The notes beneath the pieces are model-generated. The model saw nothing but the letters and a program-made list of their open reading frames with translations. It was not told the origin of the DNA and made no database searches. Positions 33,054 to 41,507 of a stretch of DNA of 64,000 nucleotides are shown here, piece after piece; position 1 is the stretch's first letter; each line of letters starts with the position of its first letter. Made by a program: the position numbers and the translations under genes. Origin of the DNA: Hymenobacter sp. GOD-10R (lineage in GTDB: Bacteria; Bacteroidota; Bacteroidia; Cytophagales; Hymenobacteraceae). The stretch is taken from assembly GCF_035609205.1 (NCBI RefSeq), contig NZ_CP141184.1, forward strand, positions 4,471,001-4,535,000, read 5' to 3'.

Positions 33054-34642
33054 TAGACCCTAACTCCGACGAACTCTACGAAGAGCTGCGGCGCAAGCTG
33101 GCCGACTACGGCAGCCAGCCCTCGGAAGAGGTGTGGGCTACCATTCGGCAACGGGTGCCCGCCAATCCCGCTCCTGCTCTGCGAGCGCAGCGCCGTACCC
33201 GGCGTAGAACACTGATAGCCAGTTTGCTTTTCTTACTCATCAGTGGTGTATTAGTAGCGCGCTACTATCAGATCAGGTGGTTCACCCAGGACTCAGCCCC
33301 TACCTCGCAAGGCTCATCGGCAACGATTACGCGCGTACCCAAAGCGCCGCGCTCATCGACTGTACTGCCGAGCCATGTGCCCACAGCCGCCGCTACGCCT
33401 TCCGCAGATCTGGCGGTCATATCGGGCGAGACCACAGCTAGGACAACACAAGCTGAAGCTAGCTCGTCGGCGCCCCATAACGGTTCACAACCCCGTTTTG
33501 AACAGCAAACGGTTCCTTCAAGTAATCAAGACCTAGTTGCTGTACAAAAGCAGAAAACGGCGCGGGCACTCCGATCAGCTACGCGAAGTGGTGCATTGGC
33601 AACATTCAAATCCGGCCAGGCAGCTGCTAATAATCCTGCGAAGCCAATAAGCTCTCCGGGCCTAGCCTTACAGCAGCATACCACGTTGATCGATGCTAGT
33701 CAGACGCCATCGACTACCGCATCGGACGAACCTATTCAGGCAGCTTCAGCAGCCCTTACGCGTGCAGCACCAATAGGAAATACGACAACGATTGCTCCGA
33801 AGCTAGATTTGGCGCTGCTTCAGACACTGGCGGTGCCTTTGGCCTTACCGGCAATGCCCGCACCTCTCGTGACGGCGGTACCACTCCCTACTCCTACACC
33901 ACCCCCGCCGAGTAGCATGAAGCCCCGCTTAGCCGTGCAGCTACTAGCCGGCCCCGCGCTATCGTACCGCTACCTAGGCCGGCCGGGCACTGATTCGCTC
34001 ACCAGCGCCGTCGAGAAATTGGAGCGACCTGCTGAAAGCTATTCGGCGGAGCTAGGTTTAACGTATGCTCTTACGCCGCGTTTGACGGTACTTACGGGCC
34101 TAGGTTACACCGAGTACGCCACCCGCCTCGACCTCACTGTGAAGCAGCCCGTGGTGGTGTATGCTAGCTTTCAACGCCCTGTACTTCAGTACGCCAACGG
34201 TAATTTCAATACCTTGTACGTTCCTGATTCAGTTGCCAGCGGCGACACCGAAGCCGAACAGCGCGTGCGTCACCGCGACGTTTATCGCTTTGTATCGGTG
34301 CCGCTACAGGTGCAGTATGAGCTGGGCACCGCTGGGCGCTTCGGCTACGGCCTGATGCTTGGGGCTTCGGCCAACCTGTACATGGGTGGAAGCACCACGC
34401 AAGCAGGTGGCTGCGGTTGCGAACAAGACAAGTGGCAGTCTGGCAACAGTCCTTTCCGCTTGGCCAGCCTAGGCCTTATGGCGGGCACCAGCATCCGCTA
34501 CCACTTGGCTGAGCGCTGGAACCTGCATTTACAACCGACCTTTAATTACCTCCTAACCCCACTTGCTCAAGATCAAACTCGTTCGGCTCGCCACTTGCTT
34601 TCGGCAGGTATGCGCACCGGTGTGTCGTTTGATCTGCGGTAA
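33050..34642 (+). CDS. Anti-sigma-like transmembrane protein fused to outer-membrane beta-barrel
   Basis: A 530-residue protein with an unusual layout. Residues 1-53 are charged and helical (SDELYEELRRKLADYG), like the sigma-binding part of an anti-sigma factor. Residues about 54-73 (TLIASLLFLLISGVLVARYY) form one inner-membrane helix preceded by RRTRRR. Residues about 74-290 are low-complexity, rich in Ala, Ser, Thr, Pro and Gln, ending TPTPPPPSS. Residues about 292-530 have alternating beta strands ending in aromatics (VQLLAGPALSYRYLG, YSAELGLTYALTPRLTVLTG, LHLQPTFNYLLTPL), matching the outer-membrane beta-barrel (PorT-like) family, with a closing LLSAGMRTGVSFDLR. It overlaps the sigma gene by 4 nt. 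If both membrane parts are real, one chain would link inner and outer membranes. Confidence 0.82.
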   Translation: MIDPNSDELYEELRRKLADYGSQPSEEVWATIRQRVPANPAPALRAQRRTRRRTLIASLLFLLISGVLVARYYQIRWFTQDSAPTSQGSSATITRVPKAPRSSTVLPSHVPTAAATPSADLAVISGETTARTTQAEASSSAPHNGSQPRFEQQTVPSSNQDLVAVQKQKTARALRSATRSGALATFKSGQAAANNPAKPISSPGLALQQHTTLIDASQTPSTTASDEPIQAASAALTRAAPIGNTTTIAPKLDLALLQTLAVPLALPAMPAPLVTAVPLPTPTPPPPSSMKPRLAVQLLAGPALSYRYLGRPGTDSLTSAVEKLERPAESYSAELGLTYALTPRLTVLTGLGYTEYATRLDLTVKQPVVVYASFQRPVLQYANGNFNTLYVPDSVASGDTEAEQRVRHRDVYRFVSVPLQVQYELGTAGRFGYGLMLGASANLYMGGSTTQAGGCGCEQDKWQSGNSPFRLASLGLMAGTSIRYHLAERWNLHLQPTFNYLLTPLAQDQTRSARHLLSAGMRTGVSFDLR

Positions 34643-34678
34643 GCTCCCACCCTATTCGTCTTGCCTTTTTCTACTCTC

Positions 34679-35635
34679 ATGAAGCAGTACGTACGTTGGC
34701 GCTCATTCGTGGCAGCCGCCATGCTGCTCACCGCTTGCAAGAAAGATTCTGACCTGTTAGTCGTGGGCTCGCGACTTACGGAGCAGAATACCTTGGGTAC
34801 GTTTGTAGCGGTGCACGGGGTGCCGAAGCAGCTCTTCACCCTCACGGCAGCTTCCGATAGTTTTCAGTTTAAAACGGTACAAGGCAACCGGCTTACGTTC
34901 CCCGCCAATGCGTTTCTGCTGCCCAGCGGTATGCGCCCCAACACGACTCCCATAAGCGTCGAGTTTCGGGAAATCACCAGCAAGTCGGATATGGTGCTTA
35001 GCGCTATGCCCACCACGGCGGGTGAGCAACTGCTGGAGTCGGCGGGGCAATTTTACTTAAAAGCCAAACAGGGCACCACAGTTCTCCACCTAGCTCCGGC
35101 GACACATTTGCGGCTATCTTTTCAGAATACGCGGCTTTCCAGCGGCACTTCTAACCTACAGCTGTTCTACGGCACCACGATTAAGACGCTCTTTAACTGG
35201 CTGCCCCAATCCAATACGGATATCGTTTCGGGGGTAAGCCAAGATAGCGTGCCCGGTCAGCCGCGTGCCTACCGCATCCGGCTCAACAATGATAGCCTAG
35301 GCTGGGTCAACTGTGGCCGCATCATTACGCGCACTCCCCAAACCACCGTGAGCATATCGGTAGCGGGCGAAAACGTACAAGGCACCAACACCATGGTGTT
35401 TCTGGTTTTCAAAGCCCTGAACTCCGTGGTGCGCGCTTATCCGCAGACCGACAATATGTTTGCAGCGCCCAATATCCCGCAAGGTTTGCAAGCCACGGTA
35501 GTCGTATTGCGCAACGTGAATGACACGTATTACCTAGGTCAGCAAACCGCTCAGGTTGGCGCCAACCACGTGTTTAGCCCGAGCATGTCCTCCGTGAGCG
35601 AGGCCGCGGCCGTAGCGGCTATTCAGGCACTTTAA
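34679..35635 (+). CDS. Lipoprotein of unknown function
   Basis: About 318 residues from the ATG at 34679, which starts a lipoprotein signal (KQYVRWRSFVAAAMLLTAC, lipidated Cys20). The rest has several beta-rich segments (VEFREITSKSDMVLSAMPTT, TVLHLAPATHLRLSFQNTRL) resembling uncharacterised periplasmic or surface proteins of Bacteroidota; no catalytic motif is visible. It lies 36 nt after the anti-sigma-like/beta-barrel gene and probably shares its transcript. Its stop is part of a strong terminator stem. It may be a partner of the barrel at the outer membrane, but this is only by proximity. Confidence 0.75.
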   Translation: MKQYVRWRSFVAAAMLLTACKKDSDLLVVGSRLTEQNTLGTFVAVHGVPKQLFTLTAASDSFQFKTVQGNRLTFPANAFLLPSGMRPNTTPISVEFREITSKSDMVLSAMPTTAGEQLLESAGQFYLKAKQGTTVLHLAPATHLRLSFQNTRLSSGTSNLQLFYGTTIKTLFNWLPQSNTDIVSGVSQDSVPGQPRAYRIRLNNDSLGWVNCGRIITRTPQTTVSISVAGENVQGTNTMVFLVFKALNSVVRAYPQTDNMFAAPNIPQGLQATVVVLRNVNDTYYLGQQTAQVGANHVFSPSMSSVSEAAAVAAIQAL

Positions 35636-35674
35636 CGCAAAAAGCCGCTCTGTCAAAGCGGCTTTTTGCGTTAA
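35632..35674. terminator. Strong bidirectional terminator
   Basis: AACGCAAAAAGCCGCT (35634-35649) pairs exactly with AGCGGCTTTTTGCGTT (35657-35672), extended by two more pairs on the outside; loop CTGTCAA. The lipoprotein stop codon lies inside the left arm. It separates convergent genes. Confidence 0.9.
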
Positions 35675-35682
35675 GATAAAAC

Positions 35683-36804
35683 CTAGGTCCAGTACTGAAT
35701 GGGAGCGTTCGGAAAGCGCCGCTGCCATTCTTCGTAGAAGAACTGCTTCATGGAGCGCATGTCTTCGGGCTGGTACACGAACTTGGTGCCCCCGAACTTA
35801 TTACGCTTCACGGCGCGCTTAGCTTCATCGAAGTCGAGGCTGGTGTTAGGATACCATTCCATCAGCACGTCCTTGGAGCCCGGCGTAAAACGGTGCGTAA
35901 TGAACTCCACCGTCAGATCACACGGAAAATCCATCACCTCGGCAATGCGGTCAAGCAAAGCTAGGTAGTGCTCCCGCCAGTTCGGGATCTGCATAATGGG
36001 CGCCAGGATAATGCCAACGGGGTACCCGCCCCCGCCCAACTCACGCGGCAATGCTAGCTTACGAAGGGCTTGCAAACGCGCTTCTACCGAAGCTGTACCG
36101 CCTTCCATACGCCGGGCAATCTGCTCCGCGTTCAAGCTGAGTCGTGCGCGAGTGCGGCCGTTGTGCGGTAGGTCGAGCAGCGAATCCACCTGGTTGTACT
36201 TGCTCACAAAGCGCAGTTGCGCGCCTTCGCGAGTACCATAGTAACGAATGCACTCTTCCAAGCTGCCCGTCAGGTGCTCAATGCCGAGTACGTCGGTGTA
36301 GCAGCTCACTTCGAAGCTCGTGACGCGGCCTGGCTGCTCATACTGAGCAGTATTGCGCAGTAGCTCAGGCAAGTTGGCGTAGGCTCGCACTACGGGCGGA
36401 CCCTGCAAGCTACCCGCTAGGTAGCAGTACTGGCAGTGCGCAGGGCAGCCCTCGGCTAGGTTCATCTGCCAGTCGGCGGAAGGTGGCGTGGGCTGCAGGC
36501 GGAAGTTGCTCGGTGGCGCTTTCACCAAGGCAAGGGTGTTCTTGGCGTTACGGTAGGTCTCGCGCTCGTCGGCGCCGCGCAAACCTGTGATGCGGTTGCT
36601 CTTGAGCACCTCCACCGGCAAGCCTTGGGCCGTAATCCGCTCGTACATCTGCTGGCCAAATTCCTCGGTCAACGCATCGGGCGTAAACAGCACGCGCTTG
36701 GGCAGCCACATCCGTGCGGAATGCGTCAGGGGCTGCGGTGCTGGGGCTACGGCCGGGCTAGGAGTAAGAACGGGCAACTCTTCAAAAAGGGAAGTCTGGA
36801 GCAT
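35683..36804 (-). CDS. Spore photoproduct lyase family radical SAM enzyme
   Basis: About 373 residues from the ATG at 36804; an upstream ATG at 36843 is possible. The radical SAM cluster motif is CPAHCQYCYLAG, the CxxxCxxC arrangement typical of SplB-like proteins, and the C-terminal region has GILAPIMQIPNWREHYLALLDRI, DLTVEFITHRFTPGSKDVL and KFGGTKFVYQ, also SplB-like. True SplB repairs the 5-thyminyl-dihydrothymine photoproduct in germinating spores, yet Bacteroidota do not sporulate. The function of this subgroup is unclear; repair of a UV lesion or a related radical reaction is a reasonable guess. It converges on the sigma factor operon. Confidence 0.87.
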   Translation of the reverse strand: MLQTSLFEELPVLTPSPAVAPAPQPLTHSARMWLPKRVLFTPDALTEEFGQQMYERITAQGLPVEVLKSNRITGLRGADERETYRNAKNTLALVKAPPSNFRLQPTPPSADWQMNLAEGCPAHCQYCYLAGSLQGPPVVRAYANLPELLRNTAQYEQPGRVTSFEVSCYTDVLGIEHLTGSLEECIRYYGTREGAQLRFVSKYNQVDSLLDLPHNGRTRARLSLNAEQIARRMEGGTASVEARLQALRKLALPRELGGGGYPVGIILAPIMQIPNWREHYLALLDRIAEVMDFPCDLTVEFITHRFTPGSKDVLMEWYPNTSLDFDEAKRAVKRNKFGGTKFVYQPEDMRSMKQFFYEEWQRRFPNAPIQYWT

Positions 36805-36940
36805 CTGGAGGCGTTTTTCAGCTGTGTATAGGTAACACATCAAGCGCCTGAATAGGTCCTTTTTGCACGGGTTTGACCGGATTTTATGCTATTTATTCCT
36901 CCTCATTATCAAGCGCTTAAAACTAACTTTATCAGACCCT

Positions 36941-37801
36941 CTACGTGGTAGACTGTTCTTTCTTCCCGGAAACTACGATAGCGCCAAAGTCGATAGCAGC
37001 CTTTTTGTCGGGGTATAGTTGATCAATCAAGGCAAATACTTCCTCCCGTATTTTTTCTTTCACGGCATCATCGGCGTTACTCATAGCAGCTACTACTGGC
37101 GCGGCTACCTCCGTCATCAAGCTCCAGTACATGTCGTTGCTACCGCAGTTCATCTTGCCGGTAACTTCTTTTTCAGCAACAGCCTGCACGCCGGCTTGCT
37201 TAAACAAATCAGCTAGTAAACCAGGACTCCCACACCGAAACATCCCCGGCGCGCCAGGCGGTGGAGTGGGTACTGCTAGGTTCTTGTTGATAGCGCTCAT
37301 GATAGTCGTAACCCACGGATTTTTGTCGGGGCTAGCCCACACGGCGGTGGCAATGCGGCCGCCCGGCTTGAGCACGCGCACCATTTCCTTGGCTGCCATC
37401 AGCATATCAGGAAAAAACATGAACCCAAACCGGCAGCTCACTGCGTCAAAGGTTTCATCGTCAAACGGCAGCTCACACACGTCGCATACTGCTGTTTCGT
37501 AGTTGCTTACCCCAGCGGCAATGGCTTTGTCGCGAGCCACGTCGAGCATACTTTCAGCTAGGTCTGTGATGATTACTTTGCCGTTCTTGACGATGGTAGC
37601 GATAGTTAACCCCGGCTCGCCGGTGCCGGCCGCTACGTCTAGCACAATGTCGGTGTCTTTAAGCTGCAAAGCACCGATCATTTCCTCACCTACCGGCCGC
37701 ATCCAGTTCGTAGTGAAGTTGTCCCACTTCCGCCAACCTGCCGAAAACTTATTCCAAGTTGTCTTTTGCTGCTCCCGAATTTGCGTGAGTTGTGCTTCCA
37801 T
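36941..37801 (-). CDS. SAM-dependent methyltransferase (UbiE-like)
   Basis: A 286-residue class I methyltransferase. Motif I is DIVLDVAAGTGEPGLTIA, followed by VIITDLAESMLDVARDKA, the acidic loop VCDVCELPFDDETFDAVSC and MVRVLKPGGRIATAVWA, all in the usual order. The remainder differs from true UbiE, so the methyl acceptor cannot be assigned. The N-terminus (TTWNKFSAGWRKWDNF) resembles a group of ubiquinone/menaquinone-type enzymes. It stands alone on the minus strand. Confidence 0.88.
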   Translation of the reverse strand: MEAQLTQIREQQKTTWNKFSAGWRKWDNFTTNWMRPVGEEMIGALQLKDTDIVLDVAAGTGEPGLTIATIVKNGKVIITDLAESMLDVARDKAIAAGVSNYETAVCDVCELPFDDETFDAVSCRFGFMFFPDMLMAAKEMVRVLKPGGRIATAVWASPDKNPWVTTIMSAINKNLAVPTPPPGAPGMFRCGSPGLLADLFKQAGVQAVAEKEVTGKMNCGSNDMYWSLMTEVAAPVVAAMSNADDAVKEKIREEVFALIDQLYPDKKAAIDFGAIVVSGKKEQSTT

Positions 37802-38271
37802 AAACGTAGATAGGTTTGGTACACTGAATTAGATCGGCACAAAAAGGAATGCCCACATGCCTTTCAGCTCAAAGCTTCTCAGCCTGCCTGAGTGCCGTCT
37901 CAACGCGGAAGGGCTTGTGGGTAGGCGTATCGCTCCTTAATAGAACCTAGTTTAAGCAATTAGAAGCCCATTTCAAACATTCAAATACCTTATAAACAGC
38001 AATTTATGTGTTATTCAATTTGTTCTATTCGTTAAGAAAGTCTGAAAACAGCTGCCTACATGTGACCAAATGATGTCTTCACTTAGTGGCTGTAGGCACG
38101 CATGAAAACCCGAAATATCAACGCACGTAGAGGCTCGCTGAAAGATTTTAGGTCCCGCATAGTGTCCTACAGATGGGCTGTGCCGTAAACCGATTATCAA
38201 CCAATTGCCATATTTTGGCGACCAATAGTCTCGCTAGGACCTAGGTTCGTCTTAATTCTACTCTTGCTTTC
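37802..38271. other. Divergent intergenic region, about 470 bp
   Basis: Non-coding between the methyltransferase and the divergent pncA gene. TACTCTTG at 38259-38266, just before the pncA ATG, is a possible but imperfect -7 box. A 60-residue minus-strand open frame in this stretch shows no recognisable feature. Nothing else is supported. Confidence 0.5.
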
Positions 38272-38886
38272 ATGAAAGCCCTTTTACTCATCGACGTTCA
38301 GAACGACTTTGTACCCGGCGGCGCCTTAGCCGTGCCCGAAGGAGACCAGATTATTCCCCTTCTTAATCAACTGCAACCTAGCTTCGACCTCGTGGTAGCC
38401 ACCCAAGACTGGCACCCGCAGGCGCACAAGAGCTTTGCTTCCAACCACGAAGGTCAGCAGGTGTTTAATAAAATAGAGTTGCACGGCTTGGAGCAAGTGC
38501 TGTGGCCCGACCACTGCGTGCAAGGCACCCCAGGCGCCGAGCTACACAAAGACCTAGATACCAGCCGCGTCGAAGCCATTTTTCGCAAAGGCACCAACCC
38601 CGAGATTGATAGCTACAGCGGCTTTTATGACAATGGCCATCAGAAATCCACCGGCCTCGTGGACTACCTGCGCGGCAAAGGTGTAACGCAAGTTTATGTG
38701 GCGGGCCTCGCCGGCGACTACTGCGTGTATTTCTCCGCCAAAGACGCTGTGCAAGAAGGCTTCGAGACGTTCCTGATTGAGGATGCCAGTCGCCCAATTT
38801 CACCGGAAGGCTTTCAGCAAGCTAAAGAAGACCTGCAACATCTGGGCGGCCACGTGGTGCAAAGCAGTTCTCTCCTTAGCACCTAG
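38272..38886 (+). CDS. pncA: Nicotinamidase/pyrazinamidase
   Basis: A 204-residue cysteine hydrolase of the isochorismatase fold. The catalytic triad is Asp8 (LIDVQNDFVPGG), Lys106 (FRKGTNPEIDSYSGFYDN) and Cys151 (GLAGDYCVYFSAKDA); the metal site is Asp46 and His48 (TQDWHP) plus His81. It converts nicotinamide to nicotinate for NAD salvage and also activates pyrazinamide. It is followed after about 20 nt by the 2H phosphoesterase gene and is probably co-transcribed with it. Confidence 0.94.
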   Translation: MKALLLIDVQNDFVPGGALAVPEGDQIIPLLNQLQPSFDLVVATQDWHPQAHKSFASNHEGQQVFNKIELHGLEQVLWPDHCVQGTPGAELHKDLDTSRVEAIFRKGTNPEIDSYSGFYDNGHQKSTGLVDYLRGKGVTQVYVAGLAGDYCVYFSAKDAVQEGFETFLIEDASRPISPEGFQQAKEDLQHLGGHVVQSSSLLST

Positions 38887-38909
38887 CTTTTTCCTTGCCC
38901 TGCCCTTTT

Positions 38910-39443
38910 ATGCTTGACCCAAACGTTCCGCTGATTCTTACCCTAGCTCTCGATGAGCAGGCTACAGCCTTCTTCAACGACTTGCGCCGGCAGCATTTTC
39001 CTGCCAACCGCAACTACCTAGATGCGCACCTCACGCTGTTTCATCACTTGCCCGGTGCTCACCTCGACGAGCTCACGCGGCAACTTACGGAGCGTAGTCG
39101 CGTACAGCCTGCCTTGCAACTGCACGTAGCCGGCGTGCAGTTTCTGGGACAAGGCGTGGCCTACTCGGTGCAAAGCGCCGAACTAGAAGCATTGCACCGG
39201 GAGCTACAAGCGCTGTGGCTCCCCCACCTCACGCCTCAGGACCAGCAGCGCCGTCGACCGCACGTGACGGTGCAGAACAAAGTAAAACCGGAAGTTGCCC
39301 GGACGCTGCACCAACAGCTCAGCGCTGCATTCGAGCCCTTTGAGGCCGTGGGCACTGGCCTACAGCTCTGGGCATACCGCGGCGGCCCCTGGGAATGGCT
39401 CCGCACCTTTGCGTTTGCCGACCCCGACGAACCTACTCGCTAA
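38910..39443 (+). CDS. 2H phosphoesterase (2'-5' RNA ligase family)
   Basis: About 177 residues from the ATG at 38910; a TTG at 38895 is also in frame. Two HxT motifs define the family: HLT at His40 (DAHLTLFHHLPG) and HVT in RRRPHVTVQNKV. Members of this superfamily open or form 2',3'-cyclic phosphates on RNA or nucleotides. The role in this organism is unknown. It follows pncA closely. Confidence 0.85.
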   Translation: MLDPNVPLILTLALDEQATAFFNDLRRQHFPANRNYLDAHLTLFHHLPGAHLDELTRQLTERSRVQPALQLHVAGVQFLGQGVAYSVQSAELEALHRELQALWLPHLTPQDQQRRRPHVTVQNKVKPEVARTLHQQLSAAFEPFEAVGTGLQLWAYRGGPWEWLRTFAFADPDEPTR

Positions 39444-39525
39444 TCAGACCTAGGCTAGCGTTAGCGCCTACCTTCATAAGCTAGGTCCGAGTGGGTTTTC
39501 TACACACCAAGCTTACCGTTTGCTT

Positions 39526-40635
39526 ATGCTTCCTGACCTTTTAGACTTACCCGTGCCACTTGAGCAAGCGCTTTATGTGACGGGCACCCTCGCTAGCGGC
39601 GTGCTCGGCGGCTTGATTATCAAGTGGATCGTGTTTGCAAGTCTGCGCGCCTACAACCGGCACACCGATGCGCCCTTGGCCACCCACTCGCTTGCCCGAC
39701 ACCTCAGTCGCCCGAGTGCTTTCTTCCTGCCAGTGCTGGTGGTGTCCTTCGTGCTGCCGCTGGTTCCGCTGGAGCCGAAGCCCTTTGAAGTGTTGCGCCG
39801 TTTCGTGGAAACGACTCTTATTGCCACGTTTGCCTGGGTGCTAATCAGTGCCATCGACGTGGTAGAAGACCTCGTACGGCAGCATTACCAAGTACAGGAA
39901 GGCAACAACCTGCGGGTACGGAAGCTGTTCACGCAGTTGCAGTTCGTTAAGAAGCTAGCCGTTACGCTGGTTATCATTCTGGCCGTCGGGCTCATTCTGA
40001 TGAGTTTTGCTACGGTGCGCCGCATTGGTACGGGCCTGCTGACGTCGGCGGGTATTGCCAGCGTAATCATCGGTTTTGCGGCCCAACGCTCATTAAGCAA
40101 CCTGCTTGCAGGCTTTCAGATTGCCTTCACCCAACCCATCCGTTTGGATGATGTGCTGGTAGTGGAAGGAGAATGGGGCCGGGTGGAGGAAATCACGCTG
40201 ACCTACGTGGTAGTGCGCATCTGGGACGAACGTCGCTTGGTTCTGCCGCTCAACTACTTCATTGAGAAGCCCTTCCAGAACTGGACCCGCACCACATCGC
40301 AGCTACTCGGTACAGTATTTTTGTACACTGATTACACGCTGCCGGTGGAAGAGGTACGGGCCGAGCTTAAGCGCCTTGTGGAGCAAGAACCGCTGTGGGA
40401 CCGGCGCGTGTGCGTGCTGCAAGTCACCGACTCGAAGGAGCGTACTATGGAACTGCGGGCGCTCGTGAGTGCTTCCGATTCCAGCCGCACCTTTGATTTA
40501 CGCTGCATTGTGCGCGAAAAATTGGTAGCCTTCATTCAGCGGCACTATCCCGAGAGCTTACCCAAGACCCGCTCTGTAGTAGAAGCTTCCGACCAGCCCT
40601 TCACGCTCGCCAACGTCGCCTCGGCCGAGGGCTAG
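39526..40635 (+). CDS. MscS-family mechanosensitive channel
   Basis: About 369 residues from the ATG at 39526; an in-frame TTG at 39520 is less likely. Four or more transmembrane segments precede the pore-lining helix GTGLLTSAGIASVIIGFAAQRSLSNLLAGF, after which the cytoplasmic beta domain follows (IRLDDVLVVEGEWGRVEEITLTYVVVRIWDERRLVLPLNYF). It should release osmolytes on hypo-osmotic shock. The stop is 11 bp from the end of the convergent BLUF gene, with no terminator between them. Confidence 0.9.
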   Translation: MLPDLLDLPVPLEQALYVTGTLASGVLGGLIIKWIVFASLRAYNRHTDAPLATHSLARHLSRPSAFFLPVLVVSFVLPLVPLEPKPFEVLRRFVETTLIATFAWVLISAIDVVEDLVRQHYQVQEGNNLRVRKLFTQLQFVKKLAVTLVIILAVGLILMSFATVRRIGTGLLTSAGIASVIIGFAAQRSLSNLLAGFQIAFTQPIRLDDVLVVEGEWGRVEEITLTYVVVRIWDERRLVLPLNYFIEKPFQNWTRTTSQLLGTVFLYTDYTLPVEEVRAELKRLVEQEPLWDRRVCVLQVTDSKERTMELRALVSASDSSRTFDLRCIVREKLVAFIQRHYPESLPKTRSVVEASDQPFTLANVASAEG

Positions 40636-40646
40636 GCAAAGTCAAC

Positions 40647-41087
40647 CTAGGTACGCACTTTTGCTTCTTGGTCGGCCACAAACTGCTGGAGCAATGACTG
40701 CAGCTCCCCCGACGCGTTGTGGGCCCGCGGCAGCAGAAAATTGCGTTTTGTAGGGTCGACGTAGCCCGCGATGTACACAAACTCGGATACGTTGACTGGC
40801 ACAAACCCCATACTCCAGTCCGGAAACACGCGGCGCTCTACCGGTTGGTCGACCAGCGTAGCAACGGCCGTGTGCCGAGGATCGTGCCGGATCTTTTCGT
40901 ACAACTCCCGTACGGCTTCTTCTTGCCCTTCCAGCACTTGCAAGATCATTCCTTCACTGTAAAGCAAAATACCGGTCACCCGCAAGTCGTGGTTAGTCGC
41001 GCGTGCTTTCAGCAAAATGCTTTTCAGCTGTTCATCGCTCATAGCACTCGTTGCCAAGCTTGTATACAGAATCTGATGTACCGTCAT
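40647..41087 (-). CDS. BLUF-domain blue-light photoreceptor (PixD-like)
   Basis: About 146 residues from the ATG at 41087; a longer start at 41126 is unlikely. The FAD-binding light-sensing residues occur at the same numbers as in cyanobacterial PixD (Slr1694): Tyr8 (ILYTSLA), Asn32 (RATNHDL), Gln50 (ILQVLEG), Trp91 and Met93 (FPDWSMGF). It is a short BLUF with no output domain, so it probably signals by protein-protein contact. It may control light-dependent behaviour through an unknown partner. It stands alone between an MscS gene and mqo. Confidence 0.93.
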   Translation of the reverse strand: MTVHQILYTSLATSAMSDEQLKSILLKARATNHDLRVTGILLYSEGMILQVLEGQEEAVRELYEKIRHDPRHTAVATLVDQPVERRVFPDWSMGFVPVNVSEFVYIAGYVDPTKRNFLLPRAHNASGELQSLLQQFVADQEAKVRT

Positions 41088-41507
41088 GTTGGAATAAGAA
41101 GCGGGCAAAAGAAGGGCTAGCTGCAACGCACGCAGAACAAACCGCTATACTAATGACTGTACCCAAAACAGAGGAGTTTGGTTTTTCTCAGGCAAAGAAT
41201 CTTTAGGCGAAAGAGCAACAAGGCAGATTTTTTTACCGGTTGTATGAGCCATGCGCAGCAGAAGTGCGTAAAACCGAGATAAATCATAACACAACCGCCT
41301 GATAATTAGCAATCACGCAACAAAGCTTGCTTTCCGATAGGCTCACATTGAAGAATGCAGTGTAGTTTGGCAGGTTGAAAGGCCGCGTGCTAGCTTCCGG
41401 TGCCCGCTCCCGCCCAAGGGATTGAGCCCGGAATTTGCGTGCGTCTTTTCCGAACAAGATTTCCTCTTTTGCTGTTCAACGTACTTATTTGAGTCATATT
41501 AAAGCGC
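41088..41507. other. Divergent intergenic region, about 420 bp
   Basis: Non-coding between the BLUF gene and the divergent mqo gene. It likely holds both promoters, but no box matched the consensus convincingly. No RNA gene was recognised. Confidence 0.5.
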
